A DNA stretch of 19,848 nt, taken from NCBI GenBank assembly GCA_947632575.1, contig CANRPV010000009.1, positions 1-19,848 on the forward strand. The letters run 5' to 3'. The notes beneath the pieces were generated by a model. That model was not told the DNA's origin. It did not search any database and saw only the letters and a list, made by a program, of their open reading frames with translations. This DNA comes from an uncultured Eggerthellaceae bacterium (lineage in GTDB: Bacteria > Actinomycetota > Coriobacteriia > Coriobacteriales > Eggerthellaceae). This document shows positions 5,566-13,429 of the stretch, in pieces. A program made the translations under genes and the position numbers. Within the stretch, counting starts at the first letter, position 1, and each line of letters opens with the position of its first letter.

Positions 5566-8205
5566 ATGAAATATATGACGAGCTCAGAGCTGCGTGAAAC
5601 ATTTCTGCGCTATTTCGAGGAAAAGGGCTGCAAGATCATGCCCTCCTCATCCCTCATTCCTGACGATCCGTCTTTGTTGTTGACCAGCGCTGGTATGGTT
5701 CAGTTCAAGCCCTATTTCCTGCAGCAAAAAAAGCTGGAGGCCCCCTATATCGGCACCACCACCGTGCAAAAATGCGTGCGGACCAACGACATCGACATTA
5801 TCGGCACCACCGGCCGCCATCTGAGCTTTTTCGAGATGCTCGGCAACTTCAGCTTCGGCGAGTATTTCAAGAAAGAGATGTGCGCTTGGGCCTACGATTT
5901 CTCGGTGAACGTGTTGGGACTGCCCCCCGAGCGTCTCTATTTCACCGTCTTTAAGGATGACGACGAGTCCATCGAGATTTGGAAGTCGCTGGGCGTCCCG
6001 GATGATCATCTCTCCAAGCTGGGCGAAGAGGATAACTTCTGGCGCGCTGGTCCCACCGGCCCTTGCGGTCCTTGCTCTGAAATCTATTATGACCAGGGCG
6101 AGGAGTACGGCTGCGGACGTCCTGATTGCGCCCCCGGCTGCGATTGCGATCGCTTCCTCGAGTACTGGAACCTGGTATTTACCCAGTACGATGCCCAGGA
6201 GGATGGCACGCTTGAGCCGCTTCCGAAGAAAAACATCGACACCGGCATGGGACTTGAGCGCATTGCCTCGATCATGCAGGGCGTCCATTCTAATTACGAA
6301 ACCGACATTTTGCGCAGTCTCGTGGCTATCGGGGAGGATCTCGCCGGCATCGAGTACGGCGAGGATCCTGAGCAGGATCTCAATCTTCGCATCATTGCGG
6401 ATCATAGCCGCTCCATCGTTTTTATGATCGCCGACGGCATTTTGCCCTCCAACGAAGGCCGTGGCTATGTGCTGCGAAGGCTGCTTCGCCGCGCCATCAT
6501 GAAGGGCCATAACCTCGGCATCCAAGGACCGTTCCTGAACGCTTACGCCGATGAGGTAGTGGCGCTGATGGGCAGCGTCTATCCCGAGATCGTGGAGAAT
6601 CGTGAGCTTGTGCGTCGCTTAATCCTCGCTGAGGAGGAGCGTTTCGGCGCGACGCTGCGCCAGGGTCAAGCATATCTCGACGACGTCCTCGAAAAACTGG
6701 AGGGCGGCGTATTGGCTGGAGAAGATGCCTTTGTGCTTCATGACACCTATGGGTTCCCCATCGAGGTGACCCAAGAGATCGCTCAAGCCCGTGGCTTCGA
6801 GGTGGATCTCGAAGGATTCGAGCGTTCCATGGAAGCTCAGCGTGAACGCGCCCGCGCGGCTGGATCTAAAAACGCCGAGGCGGCTTGGTCGACCTATGGT
6901 GGCGTTTACGTGGATTTGCTCAACCAGTTCGGCAAGACTCGTTTCCTCGGTTACGAAAACACCGAGTCGGACGGTAAGGTCATCGCCTTACTTCGCGACG
7001 GACAGCCTGTCGAAAGCCTCCTGCCTTCAGAGGATGGCGAGGTCATCCTCGATCAGACCCCGTTTTATGCCGAGATGGGCGGTGAGGTCGCCGATACCGG
7101 CTATATGGAAAACGGTATTACCCATGCCTATGTGGTCGATGTTCAAACCCCCGAGAAGGGTTTGACGGTTCATCGGGTCCGCAACGAGGAGGGCGTGCTT
7201 TCGGTGGGCGATTCGGTCAAGGCGTTTGTGGACGCTCGTCGTCGTTCCTGCATCGAGCGCAACCATACGGCAACGCATCTGCTCCATGCTTCCTTGCGCC
7301 AAGTGCTTGGGGATCATGTGAAGCAAGCTGGCTCCTACGTGGGTCCCGATCGTCTTCGTTTCGACTTCACCCATTTCGAGGCCATGACCCCCGAGCAGAT
7401 CGCCGAGGTGGAGCGAGTGGCCAATGATCGCATCTTCGAGGCGCTGCCGACGGCAATCTATGAGACCTCGCTGAATGAGGCCCGCGCATCGGGTGTTACG
7501 GCTCTTTTCGGTGAGAAATACGGCGAGAAGGTGCGCGTTGTGGAAGCGGGAGATTTCTCCCGGGAGCTCTGCGGTGGCTGCCATGTGGGCAATACCGCCG
7601 AGATCGGCTTTCTGAAGATCACCTCCGAGTCGAGCGTCGGCGCTAATCTGCGACGCATCGAAGCGGTTACCAGTTATGCCGCTTTGGCCTATATGAACAA
7701 GATCGAGGCCGAGCTGAAGGAGACGGCGGCTCTGCTTCGCGTTCCGCTCTTCGACGTGCATGAGCGTACCGCTGCCAACGCGAAAGCGGCACGCGATATC
7801 GCACAGCAAGCCAAGAAGATGAAGAGCGCCGCGAGCGATGACGGAATTGCCACTTTGCTGACTGCCGAAGTCGCGGCCAAGAACGGCTATCCGGTCATCA
7901 TCGCCCGAACCACCGCGAACCAATCGAGTGGCATGAGAGAGCTCTGGGACGTGCTGCGCTCCCGTATGAGCGCACCTGGCGCTGTCGTGCTCGCTTCTGA
8001 GCGGGATGGAAAGCCGGTGCTTATGGCGGCTGGAACCCCTGAGGCGGTGGCGGCGGGATTTGACGCCGGTGCCATGATCAAGGCCATCTCTCCGGCTATC
8101 CAAGGTGGTGGCGGCGGCAAAGCGGCCATGGCCCAGGCAGGTGGTAAGAACGCCGCCGGCATCGATGAGGCTCTCGCCGAGGCTCGCCACATCCTTCTTC
8201 CGTGA
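5566..8205 (+). CDS. alaS: alanyl-tRNA synthetase
   Basis: Class II enzyme that charges tRNA-Ala and hydrolyses mischarged Ser/Gly-tRNA-Ala. From ATG 5566 it has 879 residues, the usual full length. The aminoacylation domain carries TGRHLSFFEMLGNFSFGEYF near 83-102 and GMGLERI at 227-233, with a Cys-rich GCGRPDCAPGCDCDR insertion before it. The editing domain shows HTATHLLH (His567, His571) and the zinc-binding CGGCH (Cys669, His673). The C-terminal C-Ala domain ends in a Gly-rich loop (GGGGGKAAMAQAGG). ATG 5566 was chosen because GGAA lies eight bases upstream; ATG 5575 gives the more standard MTSSELR start, and the in-frame TTG 5527 seems too close to the promoter. Its stop overlaps the ruvX start by four bases. 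Confidence 0.97.
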   Translation: MKYMTSSELRETFLRYFEEKGCKIMPSSSLIPDDPSLLLTSAGMVQFKPYFLQQKKLEAPYIGTTTVQKCVRTNDIDIIGTTGRHLSFFEMLGNFSFGEYFKKEMCAWAYDFSVNVLGLPPERLYFTVFKDDDESIEIWKSLGVPDDHLSKLGEEDNFWRAGPTGPCGPCSEIYYDQGEEYGCGRPDCAPGCDCDRFLEYWNLVFTQYDAQEDGTLEPLPKKNIDTGMGLERIASIMQGVHSNYETDILRSLVAIGEDLAGIEYGEDPEQDLNLRIIADHSRSIVFMIADGILPSNEGRGYVLRRLLRRAIMKGHNLGIQGPFLNAYADEVVALMGSVYPEIVENRELVRRLILAEEERFGATLRQGQAYLDDVLEKLEGGVLAGEDAFVLHDTYGFPIEVTQEIAQARGFEVDLEGFERSMEAQRERARAAGSKNAEAAWSTYGGVYVDLLNQFGKTRFLGYENTESDGKVIALLRDGQPVESLLPSEDGEVILDQTPFYAEMGGEVADTGYMENGITHAYVVDVQTPEKGLTVHRVRNEEGVLSVGDSVKAFVDARRRSCIERNHTATHLLHASLRQVLGDHVKQAGSYVGPDRLRFDFTHFEAMTPEQIAEVERVANDRIFEALPTAIYETSLNEARASGVTALFGEKYGEKVRVVEAGDFSRELCGGCHVGNTAEIGFLKITSESSVGANLRRIEAVTSYAALAYMNKIEAELKETAALLRVPLFDVHERTAANAKAARDIAQQAKKMKSAASDDGIATLLTAEVAAKNGYPVIIARTTANQSSGMRELWDVLRSRMSAPGAVVLASERDGKPVLMAAGTPEAVAAGFDAGAMIKAISPAIQGGGGGKAAMAQAGGKNAAGIDEALAEARHILLP

Positions 8206-8660
8206 GGGTACTCGCGCTTGACATAGGCGCCGTTCGCACCGGTATCGCCATAAGCGATCCTGAGGAGCGGGTTGCCACGCCCTTGGCGGAATTCTCAACT
8301 CCGGAGCTTCTCAACAAAAATCAGCGCTTCATGCGTTTGCTTGAGGATTGGGAGCCCGAGCTTCTGCTCTGCGGACTTCCCTATACGCTCGCGGGAGAAG
8401 AAGGGAAACAGGCCGCGTCCATACGGGAGAAAGCCGAACTTCTGGGTTCGTTATATGGGCTTCCGGTCGCGTTTACCGATGAGCGCCTCAGTTCCCAAGA
8501 GGCTAAACGGAGTTTGCGTGAAAAGGGCCTCGATGAAAAAGCCATGCGCGGCAAAATAGATATGATAGCAGCAAGCATTTTTCTCCAGGCTTGGTTGGAT
8601 AGGCGCCAGTCGATCGATGGGGAATCGTCGGATTGGGCCAATGGGGAATCGTCGGATTGA
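8202..8660 (+). CDS. ruvX: Holliday-junction resolvase-like / pre-16S rRNA nuclease YqgF
   Basis: RNase H-fold nuclease of the YqgF/RuvX family, linked in other bacteria to 16S rRNA 5'-end maturation. Acidic active-site positions are visible: Asp7 in LALDIGAVRTGIA, Glu95 in TDERLSS and Asp120 in KIDMIAASIFLQ. GLPYTLAGEEG (58-68) is the usual second motif. The GTG start overlaps the alaS stop as GTGA, which indicates coupling; the alaS-ruvX-mltG order is conserved in many Gram-positive bacteria. The C-terminus ends in a duplicated GESSD (140-144 and 148-152) from a 24-base tandem duplication, so about eight residues look like a late addition outside the fold. Confidence 0.94.
   Translation: MRVLALDIGAVRTGIAISDPEERVATPLAEFSTPELLNKNQRFMRLLEDWEPELLLCGLPYTLAGEEGKQAASIREKAELLGSLYGLPVAFTDERLSSQEAKRSLREKGLDEKAMRGKIDMIAASIFLQAWLDRRQSIDGESSDWANGESSD
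8617..8659 (+). repeat. 24-bp tandem duplication over the ruvX stop
   Basis: ATGGGGAATCGTCGGATTG is present identically at 8617-8635 and 8641-8659. In copy two the final TG is part of the stop codon TGA (8658-8660). In copy one the same place reads TGG (Trp). The first copy may once have held the stop. Confidence 0.9.
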
Positions 8661-8722
8661 TTTTGCCTGGAAGAGCACCGCTGGGCAAGGCGGGACTCGA
8701 TTTTTAGGGGGCATTCCTGCCT

Positions 8723-9859
8723 ATGACGAGGCGCAGTAAGCAAATTACCTATTCGGAGCGACCCACTCGTGCAAGCAGGCGGGCTCATGCTCGGGGCGAG
8801 CAGATGTTTCGCACCTATGACACTAGCTCTATTCGACCGAGGCGCAGCAAAGCTCCTATCGTGGTGGCTGTGGTGCTTGTCGTCGTGGTCATCGCTGTCA
8901 TCGCTTTTCTTTTGAGCACTTGTTCATCTTCGAAAGCTGATCTTCTTCCTTCCGATCAGACCGCGGTGGTCGTGGTGGAATCCGGTGAGGGTGCCATGGC
9001 CATAGGCCAGAGTCTCGCCGATGAGAAGCTGGTAGAATCCGCCGACGCTTTTGCCAAACGGGTGGTGGCTCTCGGAGCCGAATCCTCTCTTTTACCAGGC
9101 GCCTATGAATTCAGAGGCGGCACCTCGCTCGATGAGATCATCAGCGCCTTGCGGCAGGGACCGTCCTCTACTGGCATCGCGTTAACCATACCCGAGGGGC
9201 TTACCCGCGAGGCAACGGCTCAGGTGATTGACAACGCCACCGATGGTCGCATTAGCGCGGAAGACTTCCTCGCGGTGACCGCCAACGCATCGGATTGGGT
9301 AAATCAGTACAGCTTCCTTCAGTCCGCGGGAACCCATTCCCTGGAGGGATTCCTCTTCCCGAAAACCTACACGGTAACCGCTGTAGACGATGCTCGTAGT
9401 GTGACGGCCATGATGCTTGATCAGTTCCAGACAGAGATAGCAAACCTCTCGTTCGCCTATCCGCAGTCGCAGGGTTTGGATCTCTATCAGACGGTCATTC
9501 TCGCCTCCATCGTGGAGAAAGAGTGCGCGGATGAGCATCGCACGACGGTGGCTTCGGTCTTCTATAATCGCCTCGCCTCTGACCGCCCTTATCTGGAGTC
9601 GGATGCGACCACGGCCTATGAGGTAGGTCATGACCCGACGGGTGAGGAAGTCCATTCCGACACGCCCTACAGCACGTATACCAATGCGGGGCTTCCCCCT
9701 ACGCCGATCTGCTCACCGAGCCTTGAGTGTCTTGAGGCCGTGTGCAATCCGGATTCGACGGATTACCTGTTCTTCTACTTCCGTCCCAATGATTCGGGCG
9801 GCCTCGACTACTTCTTTAGCCGGACCTACGAAGAGCACCAGCAGGCCATAGCCTCTTAG
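8723..9859 (+). CDS. mltG: endolytic transglycosylase MltG (YceG-like)
   Basis: Membrane-anchored lytic transglycosylase that cuts nascent peptidoglycan strands outside the cytoplasmic membrane. Residues 1-43 form a basic cytosolic tail, 44-65 a single membrane helix (APIVVAVVLVVVVIAVIAFL), and about 78-150 the LysM-like part that includes LPGAYEFRGG. The YceG catalytic region carries LEGFLFPKTY (207-216), the catalytic Glu265 in ILASIVEKE, SVFYNRL, LESDATTAY and the variant motif SDTPYSTYTNAGLPPTPI. Length (378) is normal. AGGGGG (8706-8711) is a likely but distant ribosome-binding site for ATG 8723. It lies 62 bases after ruvX with no terminator, so it probably shares the alaS transcript. 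Confidence 0.95.
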   Translation: MTRRSKQITYSERPTRASRRAHARGEQMFRTYDTSSIRPRRSKAPIVVAVVLVVVVIAVIAFLLSTCSSSKADLLPSDQTAVVVVESGEGAMAIGQSLADEKLVESADAFAKRVVALGAESSLLPGAYEFRGGTSLDEIISALRQGPSSTGIALTIPEGLTREATAQVIDNATDGRISAEDFLAVTANASDWVNQYSFLQSAGTHSLEGFLFPKTYTVTAVDDARSVTAMMLDQFQTEIANLSFAYPQSQGLDLYQTVILASIVEKECADEHRTTVASVFYNRLASDRPYLESDATTAYEVGHDPTGEEVHSDTPYSTYTNAGLPPTPICSPSLECLEAVCNPDSTDYLFFYFRPNDSGGLDYFFSRTYEEHQQAIAS

Positions 9860-9867
9860 CCAGGCTT

Positions 9868-9892
9868 TATCATGAGCCTATATCATGAGCCT
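9868..9892 (+). repeat. 13-bp tandem duplication over the yqeG start
   Basis: TATCATGAGCCT occurs at 9868-9879 and 9881-9892. Each copy has an ATG (9872 and 9885), but a 13-base shift puts them in different frames. The first ATG opens only MSLYHEPSSTR and then stops at 9905-9907; the second starts yqeG. Confidence 0.85.
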
Positions 9893-10400
9893 TCATCAAC
9901 CCGATAAGTACTTCTCGCGAATATCGGCTATCGATGTAGACAAGGATCTGCTCGCTTTAGGCATTCGCTTTGTGCTCCTCGACATCGATAACACCATCCT
10001 CGGGCGAGGCGAAGCGGCGGTTCCTCGAGATGTAGGTCTTTGGATGGCTTGCGCTCGCGACAAAGGGATCAAGTTCTGTTTGCTCACGAATAGTTGGCAT
10101 CACCAGCGCGTAAGCAAACTTTCCGCCGATTACGAGCTGCCTCTTGTGGCCAAAGCGCTCAAACCCTTGCCGCTCGGCTATTTAGCGGCCCTACGCAAGC
10201 TTTCCGCTCCGCGCAAAGAGACGGTCATGGTGGGCGATCAGCTGCTCACGGATGTGGTTGGCGCTCATATGGTGGGAATACGCGCCTATCTGGTTCAGCC
10301 TTTGGTGGAAAAGGATCTGCCCTATATGCAGTTTATGCGGCAGGTGGAACGGGCTATGATCGATAACCCCGTACCGGTTACCAAAGGCGAGGCAAGCTAG
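9885..10400 (+). CDS. yqeG: HAD-superfamily phosphatase, YqeG family
   Basis: A small class IIIA HAD phosphatase whose physiological substrate is not established. Motif I is LLDIDNT with Asp33 and Asp35, motif II is LLTNS ending at Ser70, the motif III lysine is in VAKALKP (Lys90 or Lys93), and motif IV is VGDQLLTDVVGA with Asp118 and Asp123. The C-terminal FMRQVERAMI also matches Bacillus YqeG. At 171 residues it is complete. ATG 9885 keeps the conserved N-terminus (PDKYFSRISAI); the best ribosome-binding match (AGG near 9863) is better spaced for the out-of-frame ATG 9872, so the duplicated start may lower its expression. It sits 25 bases after mltG, in the same operon. Confidence 0.92.
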   Translation: MSLHQPDKYFSRISAIDVDKDLLALGIRFVLLDIDNTILGRGEAAVPRDVGLWMACARDKGIKFCLLTNSWHHQRVSKLSADYELPLVAKALKPLPLGYLAALRKLSAPRKETVMVGDQLLTDVVGAHMVGIRAYLVQPLVEKDLPYMQFMRQVERAMIDNPVPVTKGEAS

Positions 10401-10479
10401 AAGAGAACCTCTTATGATTGAAGAGATTCTCTTACGCTAGAAACAATTAACTTGTGGTAGAAGAGATTCTCTTATGATG
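10400..10479 (+). repeat. 20-bp tandem repeat (four units) carrying RBS and start codons
   Basis: Units start at 10400, 10420, 10440 and 10460. Units 1, 2 and 4 share GAAGAG, a near-palindrome (AAGAGATTCTCTT), and a CTTATGAT-like end; unit 3 is diverged. In units 1 and 4 GAAGAG lies eight bases before ATG. Unit 4 holds the aroE start (10474), and unit 1 opens an eight-codon frame, MIEEILLR, that ends at TAG 10438-10440. The array begins on the last base of the yqeG stop. Confidence 0.88.
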
Positions 10480-11556
10480 GAGATAGAGGACAAAACGAAC
10501 GCGATGGATGAAATGAACTCGATAAATAACTCGACCAATAACAATGATGCAACGTACGAAATGAGTTCGAGCGGCAGAGCTTGTGCAACGCGCGAAATGA
10601 ACTCGAGCAGCGGAACCGATGTGACGAATACAGACGAACAGTTTTACCTGCTTGGGCATCCGGTCAGCCATTCCAAATCCCCAGCGATGTATAACGCGGT
10701 CTATCGTCGGCTCGGGTTGCCGTGGACCTACGAGTTGATGGATTTAGCCGATGGAGAGGAGGCGCGGCGTTTTGTCTATGAGGGGACGTGGCGCTCAATC
10801 AACATCACCACCCCCTACAAACCGCTCGCGCTCGAGGCGGCGACGGTGGTCGGAGCGTCGGCTCGACTCGCCCAGGGGTCGAATCTTCTGATACGAAAAG
10901 GTGATGCTCGCATCGCCTACAACACCGATGGGGAAGGTTGCATCGCCTTTCTTGAGCGCGCGGGAATCTCTTTCGACAACGCGCGCGTGGTCGTTTGCGG
11001 TACAGGGCCCACGGCGCTCGCCATTCTCCATTCCGCCGCCTGCGCAGGAGCGGCCGAAGTGGTGCTTTTAAGCCGCGACAAGGAGAAAAGCCAGCGAGTT
11101 CTCCAAGACTATCTCGAGCGCTTTGACCAGCTCGCCCATGCGACGATCGAACTTCCCGCTCTCAAGCGCGGCCATCGCAGCTTTAAGCAAGCCTATGACG
11201 AGACGGTTTTCAAATTCGGAAGCTACACCAGTTCAAAGCAGGCCATCAGCGCAGCGGATCTCATCGTCGACGCCACGTCTTTGGGAATGAAGCCGGACGA
11301 TCCTGCCCCCTTTGACATAACGCTCCTCCAGCTGGGTCAAGTGGTTTTCGACACCGTCTACGGTCATGGCACGACGGCTCTTGTGGGTGCGGCGCGAGAT
11401 CGAGGCTTGAAGGTCTTTGATGGTGCCGGGATGCTGGTGGCGCAGGCGGTTCAGACGCTTGCCATGGTGTTTGACGTCATGAAGCTTGATCAGCTGCCGA
11501 GTTTTGATGAGCTCTTTAACCTCATGGCTGAGGCGGCTGGTTTTCAGAATCTCTGA
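10474..11556 (+). CDS. aroE: shikimate dehydrogenase with low-complexity N-terminal extension
   Basis: Reduces 3-dehydroshikimate to shikimate with NADPH. Shikimate-binding Ser residues are in PVSHSKSP (63-70), the catalytic Lys116 is in NITTPYK, and Asp152 is in YNTDGEG. The nucleotide loop is GTGPTA (176-181), a variant of GxGGxx. Near the end, GAGMLVAQ holds Gln324. The enzyme core begins near residue 57. The first 50 residues are Asn/Ser-rich with three EMNS/EMSS repeats and are not part of the known fold. A stretch at about 215-255 looks longer than in E. coli AroE. GTG 10621 (residue 50) could be an alternative start giving a normal-length protein of 311 residues, but ATG 10474 has a properly spaced GAAGAG. 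Confidence 0.92.
   Translation: MMEIEDKTNAMDEMNSINNSTNNNDATYEMSSSGRACATREMNSSSGTDVTNTDEQFYLLGHPVSHSKSPAMYNAVYRRLGLPWTYELMDLADGEEARRFVYEGTWRSINITTPYKPLALEAATVVGASARLAQGSNLLIRKGDARIAYNTDGEGCIAFLERAGISFDNARVVVCGTGPTALAILHSAACAGAAEVVLLSRDKEKSQRVLQDYLERFDQLAHATIELPALKRGHRSFKQAYDETVFKFGSYTSSKQAISAADLIVDATSLGMKPDDPAPFDITLLQLGQVVFDTVYGHGTTALVGAARDRGLKVFDGAGMLVAQAVQTLAMVFDVMKLDQLPSFDELFNLMAEAAGFQNL
10510..10606 (+). repeat. degenerate repeats in the aroE 5' end
   Basis: GAAATGAACTCGA (10510-10522), GAAATGAGTTCGA (10558-10570) and GAAATGAACTCGA (10594-10606) are spaced by 48 and 36 bases, both multiples of 12, so the frame is preserved. They encode EMNSI, EMSSS and EMNSS. Confidence 0.75.
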
Positions 11557-11577
11557 GTTTATAGATCTCTGAGTTTA
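11549..11577 (+). repeat. 16-bp tandem duplication over the aroE stop
   Basis: ATCTCTGAGTTTA occurs at 11549-11561 and 11565-11577. The TGA in copy one (11554-11556) is the aroE stop; copy two carries a silent second TGA in the aroE-aroC gap. Confidence 0.85.
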
Positions 11578-11593
11578 GTTTTAGGTGCTGCGC

Positions 11594-11628
11594 TACAATA
11601 GCTCAAAATGACATGTTCCAAACATGTC
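11594..11628 (+). promoter_or_regulatory. aroC: aroC promoter -10 box with operator-like palindrome
   Basis: TACAAT (11594-11599), followed by AG as at two other candidate promoters here, is a good -10 box; the -35 is weak. Eleven bases on, GACATGTTCCAAACATGTC (11610-11628) is a perfect 8-base inverted repeat around CCA. Its place, just after the expected transcription start, is typical of a repressor operator. In RNA it would form a hairpin, and a second one follows (CCTCAG 11648-11653 / CTGAGG 11663-11668). Confidence 0.5.
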
Positions 11629-11694
11629 CCGATCTGTTTAAGGCATACCTCAGGAGGCTTTTCTGAGGAGCTTGGGCGAAACGAGAGCGACACC

Positions 11695-12867
11695 ATGCAA
11701 TACATCACAGCTGGCGAAAGCCATGGACCGCAACTGACCGCGATCGTCACCGGTGTTCCCGCCGGTTTGGAGCTATCAGAGCGCCAGATCAACAGCGATC
11801 TTAGTCGCCGGCAAAGCGGTTACGGTCGTGGTGGCCGCCAAACCATCGAGCGAGATCAGGTCCAGATAAAAAGCGGCGTTCGCTTCGGTCGGACCTTGGG
11901 AACGCCCATTGCTCTTGTCGTCCAAAACCGCGACTGGGAGAACTGGTCTGCGCGTATGGCGCCATTCGGCAATCCCCCGGAGGATCTGGTGCGGGAGGTG
12001 ACTCCTCGGCCAGGGCATGCTGACCTGGTGGGAGCTCTCAAGACCAACACCGATGACTGCCGCAATGTGCTCGAGCGGGCAAGCGCTCGTGATACGGCGG
12101 CACGCGTCGCGGCCGCGGGTATCGCTCGCGAGCTTTTGGCCGAGGTGGGAGTGGAAATCTATTCCTATGTGACGTCGATCGGAAGCGTCAGCATGCCTGA
12201 AGAGGATCCTATGGTTCAGGCTGCCAGCTATCGCAGTCTTGATATCGAATTCTCGGAGACTCGCTGTCCTGATGAGGCTACCACCGAGGCCATGAAGGCC
12301 GAGATCGACAAGGCCAACAAAGCGGGGGAGAGCCTTGGCGGAATCTTTCGGGTTGTGGCTCTTGGCCTGGTTCCTGGTTTGGGCGGTTATGCCTCTCCCT
12401 CTGATCGGCTGACCTCTCGTATCGGTGGCGCCCTCTTCTCCATTCCCGCTATCAAGGGGGTGGAGTTCGGCTTGGGCTTTGAAGCGGCACGGCGGCCGGG
12501 ATCTCAGGTTCATGATCCCATCGCTCATTCCCAGCAGGATGGTTTCTACCGCACGAGCAACAACGCTGGTGGGCTTGAAGGTGGCATGACCAACGGCATG
12601 CCGCTCGTGGTGTCCGCTGCCATGAAGCCCATTCCTACCTTGATGAAGCCGCTTGACACCGTCAACATGGAGACGCTGGAGCCGGAGGTGGCGTCAAAGG
12701 AACGCAGTGACGTTTGCGCGGTGCCAGCCGCGGCGGTAGTTGCGGAGGGCGAGGTAGCCTTTGTTTTGGCCAACGCCTACCTGGAGGCTTTCGGCAGCAC
12801 CAACATGGCTGATTTGAAGCAGTCGCTTGCCTCCTACAAGAAGCGTTTGGCGACGATGGCTCGATAA
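11695..12867 (+). CDS. aroC: chorismate synthase
   Basis: Converts 5-enolpyruvylshikimate-3-phosphate to chorismate using reduced FMN. The N-terminus MQYITAGESHGPQLTAI matches the first family signature, GYGRGGRQTIERD (about 42-54) the FMN/phosphate-binding Arg-rich region, RPGHADLVGALK the second, and GGLEGGMTNGMPL the third. The length of 390 residues is standard. The frame is open back to ATG 11608, but the extra 29 residues overlap the palindrome and are unlike the family, so ATG 11695 is chosen even though its ribosome-binding site is weak (GAGAG). ATG 11608 would be about two bases after the predicted transcription start, so a leaderless longer form is possible but less likely. First gene of a shikimate operon. 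Confidence 0.95.
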   Translation: MQYITAGESHGPQLTAIVTGVPAGLELSERQINSDLSRRQSGYGRGGRQTIERDQVQIKSGVRFGRTLGTPIALVVQNRDWENWSARMAPFGNPPEDLVREVTPRPGHADLVGALKTNTDDCRNVLERASARDTAARVAAAGIARELLAEVGVEIYSYVTSIGSVSMPEEDPMVQAASYRSLDIEFSETRCPDEATTEAMKAEIDKANKAGESLGGIFRVVALGLVPGLGGYASPSDRLTSRIGGALFSIPAIKGVEFGLGFEAARRPGSQVHDPIAHSQQDGFYRTSNNAGGLEGGMTNGMPLVVSAAMKPIPTLMKPLDTVNMETLEPEVASKERSDVCAVPAAAVVAEGEVAFVLANAYLEAFGSTNMADLKQSLASYKKRLATMAR

Positions 12868-12880
12868 AAAGGAGAAAACG

Positions 12881-13429
12881 ATGCCAAGGCATTCGTATCA
12901 ATTGAATCAACCGGTTTTTTTGATCGGGTTTATGGGTTCGGGCAAGACGAGCGTCGCTCGCAAGCTGGCTCGCAAGTGTGGTGTGGCTTCCGTGGACATG
13001 GACACTTATATCGAGCGCCGCGAAAACCGCAGTATCTCCGAAATTTTCGAGACTGACGGCGAGGAGGCGTTTCGAGATATCGAAAGTGAGGCCTTAACCG
13101 AGCTGCTCAAGCTGGATCCCGCCCTGATCGCCTGTGGCGGCGGGGTCATCACTCGTCCAGCTAATTGCGAGGCTATGACATCTTCGGGGCTTGTGGTCTA
13201 CCTGAAAGTCACTCCCGAGGAGGCCGCCGAACGCATCAGCGATGTCTCCACTCGACCTCTTTTCCAAGATCTTTCTCAGGCACGGAGCCGTTATGAGGAG
13301 CGGGAGCCTCTCTATGAGGAGCTGGCGGATCTTACCATCGAAACCGCTGGTCGTCCCATACCGCTTATCGCTCAGGAACTGCAACGCAAGTTGGTTCAGG
13401 AGAAGGTGTTATGCCAGCAACCCGAATAG
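12881..13429 (+). CDS. aroK: shikimate kinase
   Basis: Phosphorylates shikimate at the 3-hydroxyl with ATP. The P-loop is GFMGSGKTS (16-24). Shikimate-binding Asp is expected at Asp41 in SVDMDTYIE, Arg65 lies in AFRDIESEAL, and the GGG loop is IACGGGVI (83-90). STRPLF and the YEEREPLYEELAD region form the lid and adenine side. The length of 182 residues is normal. ATG 12881 has an excellent AAAGGAG (12867-12873) seven bases upstream; the frame is open further back into aroC, but that extension is not conserved. It starts 13 bases after the aroC stop and overlaps aroB by 19 bases. Confidence 0.95.
   Translation: MPRHSYQLNQPVFLIGFMGSGKTSVARKLARKCGVASVDMDTYIERRENRSISEIFETDGEEAFRDIESEALTELLKLDPALIACGGGVITRPANCEAMTSSGLVVYLKVTPEEAAERISDVSTRPLFQDLSQARSRYEEREPLYEELADLTIETAGRPIPLIAQELQRKLVQEKVLCQQPE

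Noticed and set aside
7027..8298. Long antisense open frame (423 codons) opposite alaS and ruvX
   Set aside because: It lies fully opposite well-recognised genes, has no recognisable domain, and is an expected by-product of GC-rich codon use.
10400..10479. CRISPR-like array in the yqeG-aroE gap
   Set aside because: The units are contiguous with no spacers, only 20 bases long and diverged; it is a simple tandem repeat.
11608..11694. 29-codon N-terminal extension of aroC
   Set aside because: Its sequence is unlike any chorismate synthase and it is made of operator and leader hairpins; the family normally begins at the GESHG-containing N-terminus.
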